DNA of 64,000 nt from Takakia lepidozioides (Eukaryota > Streptophyta > Takakiopsida > Takakiales > Takakiaceae). How positions within the stretch are numbered: position 1 is the first letter of the stretch; each line of letters begins with the position of its first letter. The translations under genes and the position numbers were made by a program. Under the pieces are notes generated by a model that did no database searches, had not been told where the DNA came from, and saw only the letters and a list, made by a program, of their open reading frames with translations. The DNA lies in NCBI GenBank assembly GCA_030704615.1, contig CM060732.1, positions 78,535,053 through 78,599,052 of the forward strand. Reading direction: 5' to 3'. Below, one piece after another: positions 1 to 8,181 of the stretch.

Positions 1-433
1 AATTTGATTCAATTTTAGATGGAATCAATCCCATTAGTAGCAGGCTAAGAAGTGTAATCTACCAAGTCATCAATATATCCAGCCTCTTGCAATTCATCTT
101 CATGATCCTTGACCAAATCAGCCTCTGAAGTAAAATTTACAGCCACTACACTGGACATTGAAGAAGCGCCCCCCCCCCACCTATGCTATACAACAAATAC
201 TTGAGGGACTTCGCCACACAAGCTGGGGAGTACTGGTATCTACAAGGGTATGACATTAATGAATACCATACTGGTATGATAGAAGCCAGGGTATTAATTT
301 GGGACTTATTGGGGGCAACTTGTGCATAGCCGGGGTATTTCTCTTGGTTGATATCAGGCTGGTAGGGTCCTTGATACCATTGCATATACGTGCGCACATA
401 CCAGGGAATACCCTATATACCGGTACAACACTG
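1..433. mobile_element. right-hand part of a hAT-like element, left end not seen
   Basis: The stretch is AT-rich and carries scattered ACCAG/CTGGT motifs like the two complete hAT-like elements to its right. It ends at 433 in GGTACAACACTG, the same terminal sequence as the right end of the element at 2047-2637. An 8-mer GTCTGCAC follows directly. No CAGTG start preceded by GTCTGCAC is visible in 1-433, so the left end is probably outside the window or decayed. No credible gene lies here; the short open frames have no recognisable domains. Confidence 0.4.
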
Positions 434-441
434 GTCTGCAC

Positions 442-945
442 CAGTGTTGTTGTGCAGGTTTAGGACATACCAGACTGATCCTGGTACTAGACGTATCACA
501 AAAATTTCATACCAGTTTGGTCTATATAATGGTGGATGTATTTTTTCCAGATACTGATATAAGTATGAGTATCATGAATCACGACCACAACACCAACTGG
601 CATGAGATATCAATTCTGGTATCATTCCAAACTTGAATTACAAGTTTAGTGAATAGCAAGTATATTCAAGTGAAAACAAATACAATACACATAAAGAAGT
701 AAATATACATAAGTACAAGTATGTAGGCATATGTACACATAAATTAGTGTAGTACATATACCAGAGTAAATGAGGAAGACGGCGGGGACTACTGGTATTA
801 TGGCTGTATGAAAAAACTGATACCAGCCTGGTCTGGTATATGACCAAGTATTCTCCCAAATGATACCAGACTGGTCTGGTATCTAATACCAGTGCATATA
901 CCAGTACATATACCAGTCCTTCACCTATGTACCAGTCCAACGCTG
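442..945. mobile_element. non-autonomous hAT-like element (504 bp)
   Basis: It starts CAGTGTTGTTG and ends CCAACGCTG, giving short imperfect terminal inverted repeats. The 8-mer GTCTGCAC lies at 434-441 and again at 946-953, an exact target-site duplication. An 8-bp duplication with CA...TG ends is the hAT superfamily signature. The interior is non-coding and full of ACCAG/CTGGT motifs, for example near 835-905. There is no transposase, so it would depend on another element. It abuts the right end of another element at 433. Confidence 0.65.
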
Positions 946-953
946 GTCTGCAC

Positions 954-2038
954 TCTGTACTGTACATTACTAACAGCAGGTTGTTGTCGGGATGACAATT
1001 GGATCTTGCCAATAATCCCTTGTCAGTTTGGAGTCCAATATGACCGAATCATCTTCAGGGGTCGTGGATAATAACCATCAGTGGCATTATATTCATTTCA
1101 TCAGCAGCTCTTATTTACACTACTGCTTTGGCCGGGGACTTCTCTATTTTTAAGTTTAATTCTATTTTTTTGGGGAGAAGGGGCTGGTGCGGGCCCATGT
1201 TAAACGCCCACCGCCATAATTTGACTTTTTCAAAAATAGGACCCATGTAGTGAAAAAAATAGTGTAATTTTTTAAAAATTAACTTTTTAAAGAACTTGAC
1301 TGCACATGGCGTGCGTACCTGTCTCCTCCACCCACATGCCAATTTCGAGGGCTATCAGCCCAACATCCATAACACTACCGTTGATTGTGGGGTCCATTAT
1401 TCGGGCCATTGGAGAAACATATCATTTTTCGGTAGTTTTTTAGGATTTGAGTGTCGGGAACAATTGGGATTGATGCGAGATTAAATAGGGCTTCATAGGG
1501 CTTCATCCAGTTGGGATCCCTCATCCAACAAGCCAAAACAATACAATATGGCCAACACCTGTGCTGCCACTTGGTCAAACTTGGGCAAATCCCCTCACAA
1601 TGACCCTCTCACACACACGTGTGAAGAAATCTTTAGCATGAAAAAGAGAGAATCACCTTCATCAAAACCTAATCCCCTTGTTTGCACATCTTTGCTTTAA
1701 GTTGCAATTAGGGCGATCAATTGCCCAATTCTGGCAATCCATGACAGGGGCCATTCTATGGCATCGATGTCATAAAATTTGAAACAGATCTGAAAGAGCA
1801 ATTTATATTTAAATAAGCCCGGAAGCCCGTTTTAGGCCTGGTGGGCTTTTAAGGGTTAACTTTATTTGGTTTGTTCTAATGTAGAAAGAGAGAAAGGGAT
1901 GGAGGCCAAACGACGAAATGTTTTGTTCCGACATCAGTTTATCCAGACCTGTTTAGCTGGATGAAATATCATCCATCAACTCTCATCCTTCATCTGCTTA
2001 CGGTCCGTCGATGTGCACGTCCCATTAGTGTGAATTTG
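954..2038. other. intergenic, nothing recognised
   Basis: AT-rich non-coding DNA. Small open frames on both strands have no recognisable domains, splice structure or codon bias. No RNA gene was recognised. Confidence 0.5.
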
Positions 2039-2046
2039 GTCAAAAC

Positions 2047-2637
2047 CAGTGTTGTACTGGTATATCCCTTTGCGCTTGGGTATGTGCAATGGTATGAGTA
2101 AGGGTATTGTAGAACATACCAGTTGGGTATGTCTTGGGGCTTATACCCCGGCTATATCCTAGACCCCAGGTTTTGAGCATTGGACCTACCCCCTACCTAC
2201 ACTAAATATGAACTATTTTCATACTGGGCTTGAGACTCGGATTGAGGATTGATGAACCCAAGCTAGCATGGGTACCTGTAATGATACAATTTCTTTGTGC
2301 TTATCCTCCTTCACATTTGTGCAATGTAAAAAATAGCATTATATCTTTTCAAATTTTACCCAAAAAAATGAATAAATCATTCTCTACATATCATATCTTT
2401 ATACATACATAACGTATACTCCTAATATGTACATACCATATAGACCTAGTATCTCCATTTAAAATTTGACTTAATCATGCCTAGAGTAGGTGTGTCCCAC
2501 ATGGCAATACTCATACCAGCCATGTACCCTACCCACGCCACTGGATCTACACGGCCCCACCAGCTTGGCCTTAGAGGTCCATTAGGCATACCAAGACCAG
2601 TTTGGTATGCCAAAATGGACATACCAGTACAACACTG
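2047..2637. mobile_element. non-autonomous hAT-like element (591 bp)
   Basis: The left end starts CAGTGTTGTACTGGTATATC, and the reverse complement of the right end gives the same sequence with one mismatch within 21 bases. The flanks carry the exact 8-mer GTCAAAAC at 2039-2046 and 2638-2645, a target-site duplication of hAT length. The interior has no transposase; its open frames are short and unremarkable. The good terminal repeats suggest it is younger than the neighbouring copies. Confidence 0.75.
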
Positions 2638-2645
2638 GTCAAAAC

Positions 2646-3074
2646 CTTTGTTAAAATCGTAAAGAACTGCCCAGAATTTTCCTATATTATTCAAGGTCCC
2701 TCCCTGATGGGAATATGCCTCGAAATACTCCCGCTCGAATTGGAGGAACATTCTGCAGAATGGATGAAAATTCTGAGCCATTCTTCACGTTAGCCCGAGG
2801 CTGGCAGCCCGAAAATTGTGGAATGCCCTCGGGCAGGGGCCTTCCCCTACTTTGGTGTTCAGGTCGTATTGCCTAGAGGACTACTGCCCTCACCTGCGGT
2901 ACGCCCTCCGAAGGGTGACTTCGGACTATTCCCCTCACCGCGGTACGCCCTCCAAGGGGGGGACTTCCTCTATATGTTATTCTCACACGGAAGTTTTCAT
3001 CCTGACAGGAGGATGCATCTTAGAAACCTAGGGCTAACGAAAATTGCAAGATGATATTTTTGTGTAGGTTGAGG
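2646..3074. other. unassigned DNA with a short direct repeat
   Basis: No gene recognised. Near 2890-2966 two copies of a segment with the core GCGGTACGCCCTCC follow each other about 50 bp apart. The stretch leads into the GC-rich repeat field that runs to 5.3 kb. Confidence 0.35.
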
Positions 3075-3078
3075 CCGG

Positions 3079-3200
3079 GGGCCTTCCCAAGTGAGGGACC
3101 CTGTGCGAGGCGGTAGCCCAGTGACTTAAGTTAGGCCCCGAGTTTCAGGAAGCCCCAGGAAGCGCGCCCCCTCCCAGGGCCTTACCCTGCGTAAAGAAAC
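3079..3200. repeat. diverged copy A of a GC-rich repeat
   Basis: Shares an ordered set of blocks with 4660-4770: GGCGGTAGC, then GGCCCCGAGTTTCAGGAAG, then GGCCTTACCCTGCGTAA. The spacing differs slightly, and the left arm of the hairpin seen in copy B is eroded here. No coding content. Confidence 0.5.
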
Positions 3201-3612
3201 AACAAGGATTTCGCATTGTGATGGCTACGATTTCCTTGAACGGACGGCTCACAAGGGCAGGTACCTTACGCCATAGGTGCTTCCTCTCCTTGACAAGAGG
3301 AACTTTACCTACTAGGTAGCACAGTGGGAGTGACGAGCCAGTCAGAGCAACTTGCTTCAGCCTGTAGGGGTCAGGCTCCAATGCGCAACTGGACGTAATG
3401 TCCAGTGTTGGGAGGTTCTTTGATTCAGCTACAAACCATGGGAGGTTATCAAGAAGGTTATATGGATATATAACCGCGGTTCTAAAAGAAAACAAAGAAC
3501 CGGCAAAGGCTCATACCCGCCGGTTACAAAGTTGGAAATAACTAGCCTGACAACCTCCAAAGATCTACCAAAGACCCCCCGGTTATTTGATGAAAACTGC
3601 CGGTTTTTTGAG
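3201..3612. other. unassigned, nothing coding recognised
   Basis: A 116-codon open frame on the minus strand (3145-3495) overlaps repeat copy A and has no recognisable domain. Part of this stretch (3260-3320) resembles the tandem unit at 4857-5250 through AACTTTACC and GGTACCTTACGCC. Treated as repeat-derived. Confidence 0.35.
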
Positions 3613-3613
3613 G

Positions 3614-3860
3614 TTCTTACAATTAATTGGAACCGGTGGTTCTTTCCATAAAAAAATACACGAAAAACCGGAACTGGAGGTTCTTTGATTCTAAGATTTT
3701 GTGAAAACCGGAACCGGAGGTTATGAAAGAAATCAAATTCTTACAATTAATCGAAACCGGTGGTTTTTTCCATAAAAAATATACGAAAAAACCGGAACTG
3801 GAGGTTCTTTGATTATAAGATTTTGTGAAAACCGGAACCAGAGGTTATGAAAGAAATCTA
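3614..3860. repeat. two tandem copies of a 124-bp unit rich in CCGG
   Basis: The unit begins TTCTTACAATTAAT at 3614 and again at 3738, a period of 124 bp. Both copies carry the same order of AACCGGTGGTT, ACCGGAACTGGAGG, TTTGTGAAAACCGGAACC and GGTTATGAAAGAAATC. Differences are a few substitutions and small indels. Non-coding. Confidence 0.75.
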
Positions 3861-4159
3861 ATGACTGGTAATGTGACTGACACTAGGATTGAGCAGGTCA
3901 TAAAGTGACTTGCTGAGCAGGTCCGTCATACTTGTCACATGACAAAGGACACAATAAGGACACGAAATACGATATGAAAAAAAGGGACACGTGCTACAGG
4001 AAATAACAGGCCTGCTTGTAGTCAATCAAAAATTGCCACGTCGTCGAGATGCTCTTGTTAGTGCATTGCGCTGCATAAGGTGCCATCTGAAAAATCCCTC
4101 CCCTAACGTCCTTTGCTCTGTCGCTCTTTGGACTAGGTAGTGGAGGCGAGACGGGCTCC

Positions 4160-4232
4160 GGGGTGTAGCCGGACACCAGTAGTGCTGAGACGCGGTAGCA
4201 TCCAGGGATTCCCTGGTGTCTCGCTACACCCC
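4160..4232. repeat. imperfect inverted repeat (hairpin)
   Basis: GGGGTGTAGCCGGACACC at 4160-4177 pairs with GGTGTCTCGCTACACCCC at 4215-4232 with two mismatches over 18 bp. Outer arms GACGGGC (about 4150) and GCCCGTC (about 4259) extend the symmetry. No gene is associated. Confidence 0.5.
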
Positions 4233-4659
4233 GACCCCGTAGCGTAGCCGGTCAAGCCTGCCCGTCTACCGGACATAACCGAGGTGGTGGGCGGCTACGG
4301 CGGCTGATTGTTGTGGAAGGTGGTGCTGCACCGGAAGGTTTTACACATGGTGTTTCATAGGCATTCTGTTCCGGAAGGTTTTAGCGGAAGGGCCGAGTGT
4401 CAGGATGCCCTGATAACTTATTCACATTTGGGAGACGTGGTCAAAATACATAACCGAGGTTTGGAAACATTTTGTCTGTGCAGAGGCAGGCTAAGCGACA
4501 CGTGGGCCAATCGGGCGCCACGTCGGGAAATGCCCGGCCCACGGGCATTCACAGGCGTTCGGGCCGGCCCTCGGGCTCCCGCCCTCGTGCCGGACCTTAT
4601 GACCTTATGCCCGTGAATGCCCTCGAGCCCGGGCATCCCCCCTCACGCCCCTCACGTAT

Positions 4660-4758
4660 AGGGTAAGGCCCGAGGAGGGGGCCCTTCCTGCCCGCCACAA
4701 GGCGGTAGCTGAGTGCGGCCCCGAGTTTCAGGAAGGCCCCCCTCCTCGGCCTTACCCT
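4660..4758. repeat. 30-bp inverted repeat, copy B of the GC-rich repeat
   Basis: The left arm at 4660-4690 contains GGGTAAGGCCCGAGGAGGGG. The right arm at 4729-4758 contains CCCCTCCTCGGCCTTACCC. They pair over about 30 bp with few mismatches around a loop of about 38 bp. The loop has GGCGGTAGC and GGCCCCGAGTTT, also found in copy A at 3.1 kb. Both copies are followed by CTGCGTAAGGAAA-like sequence. It could be the end of a foldback element. Confidence 0.6.
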
Positions 4759-4856
4759 GCGTAAGGAAATAGGCTCAAATTTCTTTACGAATAGACGGTT
4801 TGGATTCATCTATGTATAGCCACAATTGCTTCGATATGAGGAGGAACCTTACGGGG

Positions 4857-5262
4857 CGTAAGGTGCCTCACGAGGAGGAACTTTAAGTGTAAGGTCACGA
4901 GGATGGCACCTTACGCCCCGTAAGGTACCCTCCACATAAGAAATTTGAGCCAGTTATTTACGTAAGGTGCCTCGAGAGGAGGAACTTTAACCGTAAGGTC
5001 GAGAGGATGGCACCTTATGCCCCGTAAGGTACCTTCCATATAATAAATTTGAGTTTCTTATGAGCCAGTTCTTTACGCAAGGTGCCTCGAGAGGAGGAAC
5101 TTAGCAGTGCCTGATTTTATCAATTGCGCCGCTGCTGCTGCGGCTTCCAGTTGACCATCTACCCATGCAAGTTTCTTGTACTTTAAGCGTAAGGTCGAGA
5201 GGATGGCACCTTACGCCCCGTAAAGTACCCTCCACATAAGAAATTTGAGCCACTTCTTTACG
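4857..5262. repeat. three tandem units of about 104-115 bp, the third interrupted
   Basis: The units start at 4857, 4961 and 5076 with CGTAAGGTGCCTC or a close variant. Each carries GAGGAGGAACTTTAA, GTAAGGTC, GAGGATGGCACCTTA and GCCCCGTAAGGTACC, and ends near AAATTTGAGCCA. The third unit is split by a 77-bp insertion at 5103-5179. The units contain internal complementarity (ACCTTACGGGGCGTAAGGT-like), so each can fold. No coding potential. Confidence 0.75.
5103..5179 (-). mobile_element. 77-bp insert derived from a PPR-gene leader, flanked by ACTT
   Basis: Removing 5103-5179 plus one ACTT restores the tandem unit exactly (GAGGAACTTTAAGCG). ACTT occurs at 5099-5102 and 5180-5183. The insert starts with a segment nearly identical to 39255-39285 (GCCTGATTTTATCAATTG). 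It then matches the PPR leader at 37063-37121 (TTGACCATCTACC, then TTTCTTGTA). It is a gene fragment that moved, in the same antisense orientation as the PPR sequences. Confidence 0.6.
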
Positions 5263-5660
5263 TAGACTTCCGAACACTCCCCTCCGGCGGATTCGTCTGC
5301 CAGCGGATTTGCTAGACCAGACTGAGGTTGCAGACGACTGGCGCACGTGAGTCTTGCAGCGGACTGCTTGCGAACAGTTCTCTCCGACGGACTGGCCTGC
5401 CCTGCCAGCGGACTTGCCCTTAGGAGACTGGCAGCAGACTTATGCAGACTTTGTTGGCAGCACACACGAGCAGACTGACCTTGCAGCATACTTGCGCAAG
5501 TGAGTCTTCCAGTGGACTTCGTTACAGGACATTATCAGCGGACTGGTTTGCCAGCAGACTTGTAGAAATGAATAGGCCGGACTTGCAGCCAGGACTGCGT
5601 TGTATGGCAGGGGACTTGCCAAAGAGATAGACAATGGATGCACGCGGCGGACTTGCACGC
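5263..5660. repeat. dispersed GCGGACTTG/GCGGACTGG motif array, left block
   Basis: Variants of CAGCGGACTTG, GCGGACTGC and CAGACTTG recur every 15-40 bp, all on the plus strand. A similar block lies at 7030-7290, beyond the dead transposase, in the same orientation. The overlapping open frames are products of the repeat and are not called. Confidence 0.5.
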
Positions 5661-6420
5661 GAATGTACAGGAGGGTACGTGAAACTTATGTAATGGCGTT
5701 TATTTCGGCGTTGGCATTGTCCACAATGAAGGCATTGGGTCGTCAGTCCGACATTTATGCGAGGAACGAGTCCCGCAAAGCTGCCATAGTGCTTGAATAT
5801 TGGCGCCAATTTCTCCTCTTGATATAAGAAGACCGATTTTGGGTTGTGGTCTTTCCACATGCGGACACTCTCCGCATAGTTGGCATGTTTTTTGAACGTT
5901 TGCCACGCCCGTTTCTCGGCCAGGTTGCGTACATCCTGCTTCAACAAAAAATCGTCTCGTGTCCATACATCCCCCAACCCTGTGTTGTTCATGACGTGCT
6001 TTTTATATTCCATCATGATTTGGGCGACTGACAGGCCTCAGCACAGACACTCCATGACCCATGCTTTCAATTCCTCGCTAATGTGTGGTGCATAGGCGTG
6101 GCGAGTGTTCCTGAACTCAGCGGACTTCCCATGACAGATGTCCCTTTCGCGTCTGCATGCTCCATATTGTGTAGTACGTGATGACACAAATGTCGGGGGC
6201 GAGATAGCATTGCTGGACCTTGAAACAGCATTGGCAACCACGTTCGTAAGACTCTCCATATTCCAACTTCTTTCTCCTTGGGCCTTTTATGAGGGTGACA
6301 TGTTCCAGCACCCACAAGAGGTCCTCCACGTTTCAGTTTGAAATCCTCCACTATCGCATTGTTGGTGCGCTTGTCATCTGGACCGTAGCAGCATTGATAC
6401 CTAGACATAAAAATCACAAT
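5650..6420 (-). pseudogene. MULE-like transposase pseudogene (N-terminal and early catalytic part)
   Basis: Read on the minus strand from 6420 downward, the pieces are in the order expected of plant MULE/FAR1-type transposases. First comes a cysteine-containing segment (YQCCYGPDDKR). A shift of frame leads to RGCQCCFKVQQCYLAPD, another shift to APHISEELKAWVMECLC, then a TGA stop, then GLSVAQIMMEYKKHV. TRDDFLLKQDVRN and ESVRMWKDHNP...FLYQEE follow. In a further frame comes FIVDNANAEINAI, which resembles the region around a catalytic aspartate. At least one nonsense codon and several frameshifts make it dead. Family assignment rests on remembered motif order. Confidence 0.6.
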
Positions 6421-7029
6421 CGATATCCATCGACTTCTGGAAGCATGAAATCACAGTACGTGGGTACGAAAAATGGCAACAGACATGCAATCAGACTACA
6501 AAAGGACGATGAGGATGGTGCACACATGATACTGTTCAGAAAACTGTTGGCTCTCGGCTCATTTAGCATGTTGGGTTGCACTTTAGTATGGACATTCACC
6601 CAAAACTGAGTGGGGTAGTCCACCAAACTCTCCTCTCCAAGGAGAAAGTCATCAACTCTATCCCACGGTATGCAGACCTTCTAAACATTCACTCGCGCAC
6701 CCATATAACCATATTGCGTGTGTCTCTTCCAATGGAGGTCATTCGTATCGAAGGGTCCTAGTTTGGATGTTTGCAAACTTTATCGAAGAGGCCGTATAAT
6801 CCAGCTTCCCGTTTTTAGTATATCATCGTCTTCTGCTTTCACGTCCATGCCCTGTACAGTACAGAGGACACGCTTTAGAATCTGCAAGAAACGCGCCGCA
6901 GTACACTGGACACGATGGACAACATGCAAGGAACATCAGTGCGCACGTTCGCGGCTGTTGGCAAGTGGCAGGCGGCAGGGATAAGGTTTGAATTCATGCC
7001 CTAAAAATGGAGGGCTCAGATGGCATTTA
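6421..7029. other. probable continuation of the decayed transposon, no intact gene
   Basis: Upstream (minus-strand sense) of the transposase remnant. The open frames overlap in several phases and none has a recognisable domain. The stretch lies between the transposase pieces and the right GGACTG block and is probably transposon body. Confidence 0.35.
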
Positions 7030-7290
7030 CGAATGGACGGTCCAGATGCGGCATCATCAGTGGACTGGAGGAAAACGGACTCATGGGCGGCGGACTGGTG
7101 AGCAGATTGTTGGGTGGACTAGCCGGGATTGGCACAACGGACTGACATGGATGGCGCGGATGGGTTTATCAGAATGGACGATCTAGATCCTTCGGCCAGC
7201 GCGCACTGGCAGACTGGGGGCAGCAAATGGGCACAACGGACTGTTGGGTGGACTTGCGGGGAATGGCAGAGCAGACTGACCGGCAGACTG
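7030..7290. repeat. dispersed GGACTG motif array, right block
   Basis: GCGGACTGG, TGGACTAG, ACGGACTG and GCAGACTGG variants recur on the plus strand, resembling the block at 5263-5660. A GC-rich open frame (about 7129-7428) runs through it but is low in complexity and is not called. To about 7440 the DNA stays GC-rich without recognisable features. Confidence 0.45.
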
Positions 7291-7440
7291 GCCGTTTGGG
7301 GCACGGCTGGTGAACCCACAGCTGCTGGGGCCGCGGCACCAGCTAGGCGACCGCACGCTGCGGCGCCTGTTTCCGGGGGGAGCCGGGCATCCGTGTGCGG
7401 GGCCCACCGGTCAGCTGGTGCGCCATAGCGTCCCAATTAT

Positions 7441-8181
7441 TGTAAAATGAGAGGCGCCCGTTTCGCCACATTATACTAAAATAGTAATAAGGTATGTAGG
7501 TATGTACGGCGATACTAGTTACATTATTCATTTGTCCCGTGGCGATGGATGGCGAGAGAGAACATGAACCATGGTTAAGTCAGGTTTTCACTGCGGTTTT
7601 AAGCGTTGGAGCTTCCCGTTGTTTTGGAAGAGAGAGATACGGAAGACTAGGAATGAAGTGCAATGCTGCGAAGGAGCTGTGGCGCTGTGGACAAGGAAAT
7701 TGCTACGAGGATTCATTTTCCCTGCATGTTTCTTGCTTCATCGTCTATTTTCCCCCCGTTTGGAATCTTGATTTTTTAGTGTCAATTAGAATTGTTCGTC
7801 ACCTGTGACACACAGAATCACTTATGAACACTCATTCATGCTATATCGTTGGCTTTCTGCGTCAGTGATATCGTTGAATTCAGCTTCAGTTTCGAGATTC
7901 AGACGTATCTTCGCTGTGAGTTTGTTGTTGTGATTGCTGGATCAATAAACTTGGTGTTGTGAAAAAAGGTGGATTATGAGGGAAAGATCTGAGGGCATAG
8001 GAAGCAGGAGAAGGAACAGAGTCGATGTGGATAGGGGATTGCGAAGGGCAAAAGAGACTAAAGAGCTGTGGGAGGGATGCAACAAGCTGACAATCTCCAG
8101 AAGAATCACAGTAGATATAGATAGGAATCTAGAGGGAATTAAAGAGAGAGAGTTGAAAGAGAATATTGAGGTACTGTTCGG
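7441..8181 (+). other. region upstream of the F-box gene
   Basis: Holds the presumed promoter and 5' untranslated region. A 69-codon open frame at 7976-8185 (ATG near 7976) overlaps the downstream ATG at 8182 by the sequence ATGA in another phase. It is rich in Arg, Glu and Lys and could be an upstream open reading frame or chance. No further exon was recognised. Confidence 0.35.

Noticed and set aside
3145-3495. 116-codon minus-strand open frame
   Set aside because: Overlaps repeat copy A and has no recognisable motif.
4308-4809. Several open frames of 60-100 codons in GC-rich DNA
   Set aside because: They overlap on both strands, follow inverted repeats and show no domain; they are by-products of GC content.
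7119-7436. Open frames of about 100 codons on both strands
   Set aside because: Low-complexity composition caused by GGACTG repeats; no domain and no splice context.
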